Source: Sphingobacterium hungaricum
Lineage (GTDB): Bacteria > Bacteroidota > Bacteroidia > Sphingobacteriales > Sphingobacteriaceae
DNA length: 64,000 nt
Direction of reading: 5' to 3'
NCBI RefSeq assembly: GCF_015210005.1
Contig: NZ_MU158697.1
Coordinates: forward strand, 310,001 to 374,000
In this document: positions 53,356 to 61,999 of the stretch, piece by piece
Numbering within the stretch: position 1 is the stretch's first letter
Layout of the letters: every line of letters begins with the position of its first letter
Position numbers and translations under genes: made by a program
The notes under the pieces: model-generated
What the model was told of the DNA's origin: nothing
The model's database searches: none
The model's input: only the letters and a program-made list of their open reading frames with translations

Positions 53356-54873
53356 CTATTTCATTAAATATTCTTTCACCGATTTGATTGCCGGATATAA
53401 TGGTTTGTCATCCGAAAAAGTCGGGATAATCGACCTTACGTCGTCATACACTCGTTTCGTATTTGAAGATACTAAATTTTTAACATTCAAGATATCAATT
53501 GCCTGAACTATTGAAATTAATTGAATCGCCAACACTTCAAATGCATTTGTAATGACTTTATTCGTCAACATCGCCGCATTGGTACCCATGCTCACAATAT
53601 CTTGATTGTCATTGTTATTCGGGATACTGTGCACATACATCGATGTGGACAAAGTTTGATTTTCAGCAGTTGTAGACGTTGCCGTAAACTGCGCACCTTG
53701 CATACCAAAGTTGAAACCCAATTTTCCCATGTTGACAAATGGAGGCAAAATTTCATTGATTTTGCTATTCATCAAATAATTCAATTGTCGTTCAGACAAC
53801 ATCGTTAAACGCGTAATCGCAAGCTTAAGCTTATCCATTTCTAACGAAATATAATCTCCGTGGAAATTTCCGCCATGGTATACATTTTGGTCTTCGACCG
53901 AAATAATCGGATTATCACTCACCGAATTCGCTTCATTTTCTAAAACTTCAGCGGTTTGGTTAATGGTGTCCAAGATAGGCCCCAAAATTTGAGGAACACA
54001 GCGCAACGAATAATACTCCTGCACTTTGTCTTTGAAAATCTCCTCTAAATTATTGCCAGAATATAAATCTTCTTCACGCTTGCGGATCAATTGGCTATCT
54101 TTTAAATAGGCGCGCATTTGTTCTGCAACTTGTTGCTGACCTTGGTGTTTTTTCACTTCATTCAGCGTAGCTGAAAAATGATCGTCATGTGCTTTGACTA
54201 TTTCATTCATTGCACAAGACAATTCCAATGATATCTTATATAATTTCTTTGCCAAAAGAACATTCACAATCCCAGCACCAGTCATTACCGAAGTCCCATT
54301 GATTAATGAAAGGCCTTCGCGAACGACCACATCAATAGGCTTTAAATTTTCTAATTCAAAAACTTCAGCAGTTGCTCTGCGCTCACCTTTGTAGATTACT
54401 TCACCTTCTCCAATCAACACCAACGCTAAATGCGCTAACTGAACTAAATCGCCACTCGCACCTACTCCGCCATGCGCAAAAATCACCGGTGTAATGTTTC
54501 GATTGATAAATTCAACCAATAATTTCAACACCGACTCATGAACGCCTGATTTGCCCTGAGCAAGATTTGCCAGACGAACGAGCATCGAAGCTTTTACGAT
54601 TGCAGGAGACAATAAGTCACCCGTTCCCGCAGCGTGGCTTCGAATCAAATTGTATTGCAATTGGACGGTATCTTGATCTTGAATACGGTATTGAGCCATT
54701 GGCCCAAAACCAGTATTTACACCATAAATCACTTTGTTTTTAGAGAATTCCTTTAAAAAGAGGTGTGAATCATTGACTACTTTTAAAGTTTCTGGTGCAA
54801 TTTGGATTGACTCGAGCTCAAACAATACATTATACATTTGTGCGAGATCCAATTTATCAAGTATAGAAATCAT
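53356..54873 (-). CDS. Tyrosine ammonia-lyase (MIO aromatic lyase)
   Basis: 505-residue MIO-type lyase. The prosthetic group forms from Ala139-Ser140-Gly141 in GGVGASGDLVQLAHLAL, and Tyr50 in VIYGVNTGFGP is the catalytic base. As far as I recall, LQYNLIRSHAAGTG and the rest of the chain closely resemble the F. johnsoniae flexirubin enzyme, which deaminates tyrosine to 4-coumarate, more than they do histidine lyase HutH. There are no hut genes nearby. It is the first gene of the operon and provides the arylic starter. Its upstream region is shared with the divergent halogenase-like gene. Confidence 0.9.
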   Translation of the reverse strand: MISILDKLDLAQMYNVLFELESIQIAPETLKVVNDSHLFLKEFSKNKVIYGVNTGFGPMAQYRIQDQDTVQLQYNLIRSHAAGTGDLLSPAIVKASMLVRLANLAQGKSGVHESVLKLLVEFINRNITPVIFAHGGVGASGDLVQLAHLALVLIGEGEVIYKGERRATAEVFELENLKPIDVVVREGLSLINGTSVMTGAGIVNVLLAKKLYKISLELSCAMNEIVKAHDDHFSATLNEVKKHQGQQQVAEQMRAYLKDSQLIRKREEDLYSGNNLEEIFKDKVQEYYSLRCVPQILGPILDTINQTAEVLENEANSVSDNPIISVEDQNVYHGGNFHGDYISLEMDKLKLAITRLTMLSERQLNYLMNSKINEILPPFVNMGKLGFNFGMQGAQFTATSTTAENQTLSTSMYVHSIPNNNDNQDIVSMGTNAAMLTNKVITNAFEVLAIQLISIVQAIDILNVKNLVSSNTKRVYDDVRSIIPTFSDDKPLYPAIKSVKEYLMK

Positions 54874-54995
54874 TCTATTTTAAGCTATTTAATTTTAAGA
54901 ATATTAAACTTATGCAACGGATTAAACAGTACATTTGTTGCGCAAATTTATTTTTGCAAAAGTAATATATTTTACCATAATAATCACTATTCAGC
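54874..54995. promoter_or_regulatory. Divergent promoter region of the pigment cluster
   Basis: 122 bases between the lyase and halogenase-like genes. Exact -7 matches (TAnnTTTG) occur on the plus strand at 54930-54937 (TACATTTG) and 54949-54956 (TATTTTTG), and on the minus strand at 54957-54964 (TACTTTTG) and 54943-54950 (TAAATTTG). No perfect TTTG lies at the -33 distance from any of them, so which is used is open. Cluster-wide regulation very likely acts here. Confidence 0.55.
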
Positions 54996-56237
54996 ATGGC
55001 GTTAGAGGAAGTAGAAATATTAATTATCGGTGCCGGCCCTTCGGGTTGTGTCGCAGCTGGGTATCTTCACAAGATGGGATCGTCCATTAAAGTCGTAGAA
55101 AAATCTAAATTCCCTAGATTGGTTGTTGGCGAAAGCTTGATTCCTCGCGTTATGGACCATTTTGACGAAGCAGGATTATTAGACGCACTAAACTCGTACA
55201 ATTTTCAAATTAAACCAGGCGCACGTTTTATCAAAGGCGATGTGATTAATATTTTCGACTTTAGCGACAAATTCGGCGAAGGCAGAGATTGGACTTGGCA
55301 AATCCCAAGAGCCGATTTCGATTATGCGATGACGCAGGAACTAGAGCGAAAAGGTGTGGATATCCAATTTGAAACTACTGTCACGGCGATTGAATTTGAT
55401 GGTTCGGAATCTGTAACAACGCTAATCGATAAAGACGGAAACGAGCGTCAAATCAAAGCCAAATTTGTGATTGACTGCAGTGGTTATGGCCGTGTATTGC
55501 CAAGGTTGCTTCAGTTGGACAAACCTTCTCAATTGAATCCGCATTCTGCTATTTTTTCTCATGTTGTCGACATCAATCGTCCAGAAGGCATTGAAGGAAC
55601 GCAAATCTCATTTGATGTGCTGGATACCGAAGTATGGCTTTGGGTGATTCCTTTTTCCAATGGAAATACCAGCTTAGGCATTGTTGCGAATACAGATTTT
55701 ATTGAGGAACTCAAAGAAAACGGAAGTACAGCACGTGCGCTCGAAAAAGCAATTAATCTTTCGGATTTCTACATCAAGCGATTTGCTGGAACTGAATTTC
55801 TTTTCGAGCCTGTTCATTTAAAAAATTATTCTGCGGCTGTGACTAAAATGTTCGGAGATGGATTTGCATTAACAGGAAACAGTTCTGAATTTTTGGACCC
55901 CGTATTTTCTTCGGGGGTTTGCTTCGCAACGGAATCTGGCATTCTTGCTGCAAAATTAGCCTATCGAGAAGTCCATGGCGAGAATGTGGATTGGCAAGTG
56001 GAATTTGCAGACTACATGCAACGAGGAATTGACGTGTTCACGACTTATGTCAAAGAATGGTACACCGGAAATCTGCAAACCCTATTTTTTCATCAGCCAG
56101 AAAATCTGGATGTCAAACGAAAAATCTGTTCGGTCTTAGCCGGTTATGTTTGGAACGAGGAAAATCCTTTTGTTAAAAAGCACGACCGCGTTATTAAAAG
56201 CATGGCATATTTGCTTCAGCAAAAGATGATTGATTAA
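54996..56237 (+). CDS. Flavin-dependent halogenase-like oxidoreductase
   Basis: 413-residue FAD protein. The FAD-binding motif is IIGAGPSGCVAAGYL. The halogenase signature W-x-W-x-I-P is present (Trp214, Trp216, Ile218, Pro219 in VWLWVIPF). Lys73 in QIKPGARFI lines up by eye with the catalytic lysine of tryptophan halogenases, and GESLIP also fits. It is divergent from the pigment operon. Many natural flexirubins are chlorinated, so a halogenase for the aryl ring is a sensible prediction. A hydroxylase or dehydrogenase of the same superfamily cannot be excluded. Confidence 0.8.
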   Translation: MALEEVEILIIGAGPSGCVAAGYLHKMGSSIKVVEKSKFPRLVVGESLIPRVMDHFDEAGLLDALNSYNFQIKPGARFIKGDVINIFDFSDKFGEGRDWTWQIPRADFDYAMTQELERKGVDIQFETTVTAIEFDGSESVTTLIDKDGNERQIKAKFVIDCSGYGRVLPRLLQLDKPSQLNPHSAIFSHVVDINRPEGIEGTQISFDVLDTEVWLWVIPFSNGNTSLGIVANTDFIEELKENGSTARALEKAINLSDFYIKRFAGTEFLFEPVHLKNYSAAVTKMFGDGFALTGNSSEFLDPVFSSGVCFATESGILAAKLAYREVHGENVDWQVEFADYMQRGIDVFTTYVKEWYTGNLQTLFFHQPENLDVKRKICSVLAGYVWNEENPFVKKHDRVIKSMAYLLQQKMID

Positions 56238-56270
56238 ATTAAAAGTAAAAATTCAAAATTAAAAATTCAA

Positions 56271-56780
56271 AAATCGTTCTGTACGCTAAGGTTAATTTGA
56301 TAAAAATGTTTTATATCTATGACCTAATCAAAATTTAGTCTTGCTCCGTAGGAGCAAAATATTTGTAGCAAGACATCAGCCTATACGATAGCGAGCCGTA
56401 GATTCGCAAACTCACACATTAAATATCAAATTAAAAAATCGTTCTCTTCGCTAAGGTTAATTTGATAAAAATGTTTTATATCAATGACCTAATCAAAATT
56501 TAGGCTTGCTCCGTAGGAGCAAAATGTTCGTAGCAAGACATCAGCCTATACGATAGCGAGCTGTAGGTTCGCAACATCACATTTAATATAAAATTAAAAA
56601 ATCGCTTTCTTCGCTAAGGACTATTTTATATCAATGACCTATCAAAATTTAGCCTTGCTCCGTAGGAGCAAAATGTTTGTAGCAAGACATCAGCCTATAC
56701 GATAGCGAGCCGTAGGTTCGCAACATCACATTCAATATAAAATTAAAAAATCGTTCTCTTCGCTAAGGCTAATTTGATAA
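56271..56780. repeat. Three tandem copies (plus partial fourth) of a hairpin-rich repeat
   Basis: Copies start at 56271, 56436 and 56599 with lengths of 165, 163 and 149 bases; a partial copy starts at 56748. Each contains the perfect hairpin TTGCTCCGTAGGAGCAA (first copy 56341-56357), followed by GTAGCAAGACATCAGCC and a second imperfect hairpin around GCGAGCCGTAGGTTCGC. Both hairpins share a CCGTAGG centre. Copies differ by point changes, and the third carries a short deletion. The layout fits a REP/BIME-like or MITE-like intergenic element; I cannot see its genome-wide copies. Confidence 0.85.
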
Positions 56781-56871
56781 ATCTGGCACAAACTAATAAC
56801 ATGCGCTTTTGACTACAACAAATCATTTCCTTTTCTAATAAAGACCCTTTTAGACATGCTCAAAAAAGGAT

Positions 56872-56918
56872 AAAAATTCAAAAACCTTTCTAGTCGCTAG
56901 AAAGGTTTTTGAATTTTT
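56872..56918 (-). terminator. Strong palindromic terminator
   Basis: A 22-base arm (56872-56893) pairs perfectly with 56897-56918 around a three-base loop; the arm core is CCTTTCTAG and the flanks are A/T-rich, so it can act in both directions. It lies just after the stop of the sugar isomerase-like gene. Confidence 0.8.
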
Positions 56919-56937
56919 ACTTTTTAATTTTTACTTT

Positions 56938-57780
56938 TTACAGCGCTTTCCTAAAATTTTCTGCACTGATTTTAACATCATTCATGTTGTTTTCCCAGTT
57001 GTATTCGTATTCTGCAGAAAGCATGCCTTTGAATTTTTGTCTTTTCAATTCTGCGATGATTTTATCCATACCAATAATTCCAGTTCCCCAATGCACGTCA
57101 TGCGCATTCTTTTTTCCAAATTCATTCAAATCTTTGAAATGTAAATGAAAAACCTTGCCTTGTAATTTTTGCAAAGAAGCAACTGGGTCAAGACCCGAGC
57201 GCGCCCAATGGCCAACATCTGCACAAACTCCTAAATACTGGCTTTTGCCTTCTAGCAAAGACAATACTTTATCGGGATTCCAATAAAATGTCGGTTCTGG
57301 ATGGTTATGCAAAGCAACTTTGATTTTGTATTTATCGCACAAATCAGAAACCAATTGAAGCTGGTTTTCTTGAGGCTCTGAATTAATAACTTTGATGCCC
57401 ATTTCTTGTGCAAATTGAAAAACCTTCTCCCATTCTTCTGCATCTTTAGCGCCAGTCACACCAAAAGCGTGCAAAGTGATTTTTTTCTTTTTCAATAAAT
57501 CCTTAACTAACTTTTTCCCTTCGGGAGAAAGTGTATAATTTAACTTTTCAGTACTTCCCGCCCCAACAGTTTGTCCCGGGAAAGCCTCTACATACGTTAA
57601 TCCTGCGCTATCGATTTTGTCCAATGCCTCTGCGAAAGTAAATAACCTAAACGTGTAAGCTTGAGCACCTAAATGCCATCCGAATTTTTTCTCTGGTTGT
57701 TTTACCTTTTTTTGCGGAGCAAAAGAAAGCAAACAAATTGTACATGCAAAAAGTGCAAGTAATAGGTTTCTTCTAGTCAT
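56938..57780 (-). CDS. Exported xylose-isomerase-like TIM-barrel protein
   Basis: 280-residue protein with a signal peptide (about residues 1-20) and an AP_endonuc_2/xylose-isomerase-like TIM barrel. Typical pieces are AQAYTFRLFTF, VKINSEP-like metal region INSEPQENQ, ALHNHPEPTF, GVCADVGHWARSG and VFHLHFKDLN, giving a plausible metal site of Glu, Asp and His. Relatives are called sugar phosphate isomerase/epimerase and include periplasmic 3-keto-sugar enzymes in Bacteroidota. The substrate is unknown. Confidence 0.83.
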   Translation of the reverse strand: MTRRNLLLALFACTICLLSFAPQKKVKQPEKKFGWHLGAQAYTFRLFTFAEALDKIDSAGLTYVEAFPGQTVGAGSTEKLNYTLSPEGKKLVKDLLKKKKITLHAFGVTGAKDAEEWEKVFQFAQEMGIKVINSEPQENQLQLVSDLCDKYKIKVALHNHPEPTFYWNPDKVLSLLEGKSQYLGVCADVGHWARSGLDPVASLQKLQGKVFHLHFKDLNEFGKKNAHDVHWGTGIIGMDKIIAELKRQKFKGMLSAEYEYNWENNMNDVKISAENFRKAL

Positions 57781-57854
57781 ATTTCAGTTGATTTATAATC
57801 CTCCAAGATAAAGATTAAAAAGATAATTACCTTGAGAATGCATTAAATATTATT

Positions 57855-59381
57855 TTAATTTAATAAGTCCAATCCGTATTGAATTCTGGAAATTACTTCC
57901 TGTTTTCCCAGCTTTTCGACAATCTGAAAAACATCTGGACCAAACTTTCCTCCAACAAGCATGATTCTCAATGGCATCATAAACTCACCTATTTTCAAAC
58001 CTGCTCCGTTGATTTTATTTTTGAAATGACTTTCCAATCCTGAAGCGTTCCATTCGGCTAAGCCTGAAAATTCAGCAATTACTTCGTTGAAAAACTGTGT
58101 TTTTTCAGCAGTCCATTTTGGCTTAATCGCCGAAACATCGAAATCTTTTGGCGCAGTAAAAAAGAAATTCGCTTGCTCCCAAAAATCTTCGACAAATGTC
58201 AATCGCTCTTTCACCAAGGAAATGATTTGCAAAACATATTCATCAGAAAATTGACCATCGTTCACTGAATTTTCTGTTAAAACGGCTTTAATTTGTGGCA
58301 ACAGGTCTTCGTCTGCTGTATTTTTAATCCATTCGTGGTTGAACCATTTTGCTTTTTCAAAATCGAATTTTGCTCCAGCTTTATGAATGCGCTCTACTGA
58401 GAACTTAGCAATCAATTCTTCCATCGAGAAAATTTCTTGCTCTGTTCCATCATTCCATCCCAACACACCTAGCATATTGACGAAAGCTTCGGGCAAAAAT
58501 CCAAGTTCACGGAAACCTTTTGTTAAATCGCCTGTTTTCGGATCTTGCCAATTCATTGCATACACCGGAAATCCCAATCGGTCGCCATCGCGTTTGCTCA
58601 ATTTTCCATTCCCATCAGGCTTTAAAATTAAAGGAAGATGGGCCCATTGAGGCATTTGTTCTTTCCATCCAAAATAAGTCCATAACAAAATATGTATCGG
58701 GGATGATGGCAACCATTCTTCACCTCGAAAAACATGTGAAATTTCCATGGCTTTGTCATCAACAACAACTGCCAAATGGTAAGTCGGCATGCCATCCGCT
58801 TTTAATAATACTTTATCGTCCAATAGACTTGTTTCAAATGAAACTCGGCCACGGATCAAATCATCAAAATAAACCGATTCATTGTCTGGCATTTTAATGC
58901 GGATTGTATGCGGATGATTTTCTGCTAACAATTTTTGCGTCTCTTCTTCCGACAGGCTTAACGAATTTCGCAAAGAAAGTCTATTCTCAAAGTTATATTT
59001 GAAATTCGGAAATAATTTCCGCTGTTCTTCTAATTCTTCAGTGCTGTCGAATGCATAGAAAGCGTGTCCCTTTTTGACCAACTCTTCCGCATAAGCACGA
59101 TACGAAGGTTTTCGCTCGCTCTGTCTGTATGGACCGAAATTGCCTTCATTGACCGGACTTTCGTCAATCTTAATTCCGCACCAAGCTAAACATTCTAAAA
59201 TATATTCTTCTGCTCCCGGAACAAAGCGTGTCTGGTCCGTATCTTCAATTCGTAAAATAAAATCTCCGCCGTGATGACGCGCGAATAAGTAATTAAACAA
59301 GGCAGTTCGTACGCCTCCTAAATGTAATCCTCCGGTAGGACTCGGTGCAAAGCGCACCCTCACTTTTTGTTGTGAATTCAT
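57855..59381 (-). CDS. gltX: Glutamyl-tRNA synthetase
   Basis: Class I aminoacyl-tRNA synthetase of 508 residues that charges tRNA-Glu. The HIGH-type motif reads GGLHLGG after APSPT (residues 12-23), and the KMSKS-type motif is KLSKRDG (about residue 261). A helical anticodon-binding domain follows. The length is normal. The ATG at 59379-59381 is followed by MNSQQKVRVRFAPSP. Confidence 0.97.
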   Translation of the reverse strand: MNSQQKVRVRFAPSPTGGLHLGGVRTALFNYLFARHHGGDFILRIEDTDQTRFVPGAEEYILECLAWCGIKIDESPVNEGNFGPYRQSERKPSYRAYAEELVKKGHAFYAFDSTEELEEQRKLFPNFKYNFENRLSLRNSLSLSEEETQKLLAENHPHTIRIKMPDNESVYFDDLIRGRVSFETSLLDDKVLLKADGMPTYHLAVVVDDKAMEISHVFRGEEWLPSSPIHILLWTYFGWKEQMPQWAHLPLILKPDGNGKLSKRDGDRLGFPVYAMNWQDPKTGDLTKGFRELGFLPEAFVNMLGVLGWNDGTEQEIFSMEELIAKFSVERIHKAGAKFDFEKAKWFNHEWIKNTADEDLLPQIKAVLTENSVNDGQFSDEYVLQIISLVKERLTFVEDFWEQANFFFTAPKDFDVSAIKPKWTAEKTQFFNEVIAEFSGLAEWNASGLESHFKNKINGAGLKIGEFMMPLRIMLVGGKFGPDVFQIVEKLGKQEVISRIQYGLDLLN

Positions 59382-59557
59382 GGCGCAAAATTACCTATTT
59401 TTTCTGGAACTGTTATTTTTTAACCACAGAAACAAGCTTTTTAGCTATACGCTAAATCATAGACCTTTATGGTTCTACTTTGTAATCATTAAGAATAACA
59501 GAAATGAAGCCTTGTTTATATGATGAATAAAAGAAATTATCTAATTTGCGACAAGAT

Positions 59558-60799
59558 ATGTTATCAAGAAAAAATCCTTATCGGTATAATCAACAGCAGT
59601 GGAAAGCATTTTTGTTTCTCTTCGCAGCCCTTATTGCGGCCGCATCATTGATTTACACGAACTATTTGGTAAAAAGTCTTTCAAAATCCGAACGTACGAA
59701 AGCAGAAGTTTGGGCAATGAGCACGAGAAGCATTATCACCATGCCCGATGTCGATGATCAATTTATTAGTTTTATCTACGCGGTGCGTGACAGCCTTTCT
59801 CTTCCAGCAATTATTACTGACGAACAAAATCATGTGATTTTTTGGCGGGATTTAGATTCAACGAAAACAAACATTGCTCCTATTGAATCAGATACAAGCC
59901 ATTCGAAATTGACCTATGATCCAGAATATTTCGAAAAACAGCTGAATATCATGAAAAAAAGGCATAAGCCGATTATTCTTCCGCTCGATACCGGAGAGGA
60001 ATGGCTCGTGTATTACAAGGATTCTCAAGCGCTTCAGAATTTAAGGGTATTTCCATACGTTCAGCTTTCGCTGATAGGTTTATTTCTGATTATTGCCTAT
60101 ACGGTCTTTAATTCCATCCGGAAATCCGAACAAAATCTAGTTTGGGTCGGGATGGCCAAAGAGGCGGCGCATCAATTGGGCACGCCGATTTCCTCCTTGA
60201 TGGGCTGGTTGGAATTAGTCCGCATAAAGTATGAAGCTGAGGACGATTCGGTACTGGATGAAATGGAAAATGATGTCAAGCGTTTAGAAATTGTCGCCGA
60301 TCGCTTTTCAAAAATCGGCTCAATCCCTTCGCTTTCCAGCCATGTAGTCTACGACCGGGTTAGGGATTACATGAATTATTTCCGAATACGAACAAGTGAC
60401 AAGATTACGTTTGAATTAAAAGGAGATCAGCAAGTTGAAGCAATGATCAATGTTCAATTGTTTGACTGGATCATCGAAAATTTATTGAAAAATGCCGTTA
60501 ATGCAATCAGTTCAGAAGGCAAAATCTCGGTTAACATTTCTGAAAATATTGCAAAAGAAGAAATTTTTATAGACATTAGCGATACAGGCAAAGGCATTCC
60601 AAAATCTGATTTTGAGACTATTTTCCAACCTGGATTCACCACACGTAAGCGTGGCTGGGGATTGGGATTGAGTCTTACGAAACGGATGGTGCATTACCAT
60701 AAAGGACATATCTTTGTGAAAGAATCAGAAATCGGCAAAGGCAGTACATTTAGAATCATACTAAAAAGCAATTTAAAATATGAACCCACTCAAATCTGA
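59558..60799 (+). CDS. Membrane sensor histidine kinase
   Basis: About 413 residues from ATG 59558; a TTG slightly upstream is less likely. Two membrane helices (about residues 18-36 and 165-185) flank an extracytoplasmic sensor region of about 130 residues. The kinase core has the H box KEAAHQLGTP (His205), N box LLKNAVNAI, G1 DTGKGIPKSD and G2 GWGLGLSLTKRM. No response regulator gene is next to it, so it is an orphan kinase. Its end overlaps the DinB-like gene by 20 bp. Confidence 0.92.
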   Translation: MLSRKNPYRYNQQQWKAFLFLFAALIAAASLIYTNYLVKSLSKSERTKAEVWAMSTRSIITMPDVDDQFISFIYAVRDSLSLPAIITDEQNHVIFWRDLDSTKTNIAPIESDTSHSKLTYDPEYFEKQLNIMKKRHKPIILPLDTGEEWLVYYKDSQALQNLRVFPYVQLSLIGLFLIIAYTVFNSIRKSEQNLVWVGMAKEAAHQLGTPISSLMGWLELVRIKYEAEDDSVLDEMENDVKRLEIVADRFSKIGSIPSLSSHVVYDRVRDYMNYFRIRTSDKITFELKGDQQVEAMINVQLFDWIIENLLKNAVNAISSEGKISVNISENIAKEEIFIDISDTGKGIPKSDFETIFQPGFTTRKRGWGLGLSLTKRMVHYHKGHIFVKESEIGKGSTFRIILKSNLKYEPTQI

Positions 60800-61304
60800 C
60801 GAATATCCAGCAATTTATAGTGATTACATTGAAACCATAGTAGGCGATGTGATGGTGGAATTAGAGAATCAAGTGACCACGTTTCCGGAATTTATCCGAA
60901 CGATACCAGCAGATTTGGGCACTTATTCTTATGCTGAAGGGAAATGGACAATAAAAGAAGTGCTTTGCCATATTTTGGATGCAGAACGTGTCATGGCTTA
61001 TCGAGCATTGCGCTTCGCGCGAAATGACATGACTTCATTGGCTTCATTTGAACAAGATGAATTTGTTGCGAATGGCAGACATAACGAACGCGAATTTGAG
61101 AGCATCATCGAGGAATTTATCCATCTGAGGAAATCGAATCTAATTTTCTTCAACTCGCTAAATGAAGTCGAATTGCAGCGCAAAGGCATGGCCTCTGACC
61201 GTCTAATCAGCGTTCGCGCATTTATCTACATTATTGCAGGGCATTTAAATCATCATCGATTGATTTTGCAATCGCGTTATTTAATAAATCAAGAAACAAA
61301 CTAG
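60780..61304 (+). CDS. DinB-family (YfiT-like) protein
   Basis: 174-residue four-helix-bundle protein. KWTIKEVLCHILDAERVMAYR has the first metal-binding His and AGHLNHHRLIL the C-terminal His pair of the DinB/YfiT family, which includes metal-dependent thiol S-transferases. Its function is unknown. It is translated with the histidine kinase (20-bp overlap) and followed one base later by the thioesterase gene. Confidence 0.88.
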   Translation: MNPLKSDEYPAIYSDYIETIVGDVMVELENQVTTFPEFIRTIPADLGTYSYAEGKWTIKEVLCHILDAERVMAYRALRFARNDMTSLASFEQDEFVANGRHNEREFESIIEEFIHLRKSNLIFFNSLNEVELQRKGMASDRLISVRAFIYIIAGHLNHHRLILQSRYLINQETN

Positions 61305-61305
61305 G

Positions 61306-61722
61306 ATGTGGTTTAGAGAATATTCATTGGAAGAAGTCAATCAGATTTTTGCTAAAAACATGACTGGTTATCTAGAAATTGAAGCGACTGAAATCACATC
61401 TTCTTCTATCGTAGCGCGCATGCCTGTCACTGAAAAAGTCATGCAACCTTTTGGAATTTTACATGGCGGAGCATCCGTGGTTTTAGCCGAATCCGTCGGC
61501 AGCGTCGCATCGAACTTGATGGTAGATATGGACAGACAGATGGGAGTCGGCCTTGAAATCAATGCAAATCATTTGCGCCCTGTGAATTCAGGATACGTAT
61601 ATGCGACATGTACCGCACTGCATATTGGCGGGAAGACCCATGTATGGGATATTAAAATCCACAATGAGAAGAAAGCATTGGTTTGTATCTCAAGATTGAC
61701 GATTGCGATTATCGGAAAATAA
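61306..61722 (+). CDS. PaaI-family hotdog thioesterase
   Basis: 138 residues. MQPFGILHGGASVVLAESVGS carries the HGG motif and the catalytic acidic residue of the PaaI/YbgC-like thioesterases (including menaquinone-pathway DHNA-CoA hydrolases). The substrate is unclear; a DHNA-CoA or aryl-CoA hydrolase is plausible. It ends the three-gene operon just before a terminator. Confidence 0.9.
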   Translation: MWFREYSLEEVNQIFAKNMTGYLEIEATEITSSSIVARMPVTEKVMQPFGILHGGASVVLAESVGSVASNLMVDMDRQMGVGLEINANHLRPVNSGYVYATCTALHIGGKTHVWDIKIHNEKKALVCISRLTIAIIGK

Positions 61723-61730
61723 CAAATATG

Positions 61731-61760
61731 ACAAACCTTTATTCAATAGGTTTGTTTTAT
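61731..61760 (+). terminator. Terminator of the kinase-DinB-thioesterase operon
   Basis: ACAAACCT (61731-61738) pairs with AGGTTTGT (61748-61755), followed by T residues, directly after the thioesterase stop. Confidence 0.7.
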
Positions 61761-61999
61761 CAATATAATACCATTTTTGGTTTTATGATACGGTTTAATG
61801 TAGAGAGATTGCGCCCAACGGAATCTCTCTACTTTTTTATGACCTTTTGAGCAATGTATTGAAGCGATACAGGCTATTTTATATGCTTTACTATAAGAAC
61901 ACAATCGATTGACTTAAATTTCATGTCGTTTTTCTCATATTATTTTATTAGCCTTGTGTAATCTTTTTATGTAAAAAATATTAATCTAAAATTCCAAAA

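Larger units (their letters stand above)
27821..56237. other. Flexirubin-type (aryl polyene-dialkylresorcinol) biosynthetic gene cluster
   Basis: A leftward run of genes from 54873 to 27821 plus one divergent gene to 56237. It combines an aromatic-amino-acid ammonia-lyase, an arylic acid ligase, two carrier proteins, a ketosynthase and Cys-less partner, other ketosynthases, hotdog dehydratase-type proteins, a FabG reductase, a DarA/DarB pair, exporters and a halogenase-like flavoprotein. This combination is what is known from Flavobacterium johnsoniae and Chitinophaga pinensis flexirubin loci. Most genes overlap or are separated by fewer than 12 bp; the exceptions are gaps of 50-60 bp at 29108-29160, 36394-36449 and around the inserted toxin cassette at 41002-41749. 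Confidence 0.93.
56238..56937. other. 700-base gene-free stretch with tandem repeats
   Basis: No credible coding frame is present. It holds the tandem hairpin repeats at 56271-56780 and the terminator at 56872-56918, with AT-rich linker in between. Confidence 0.8.

Noticed and set aside
53356..54873. Histidine ammonia-lyase of a hut operon
   Set aside because: No hutU, hutI or hutG is present, and the sequence resembles flexirubin-cluster tyrosine lyases.
56271..56780. Possible CRISPR array
   Set aside because: Units are 150-165 bp and nearly identical over their whole length, with no short repeat-unique spacer pattern and no cas genes.
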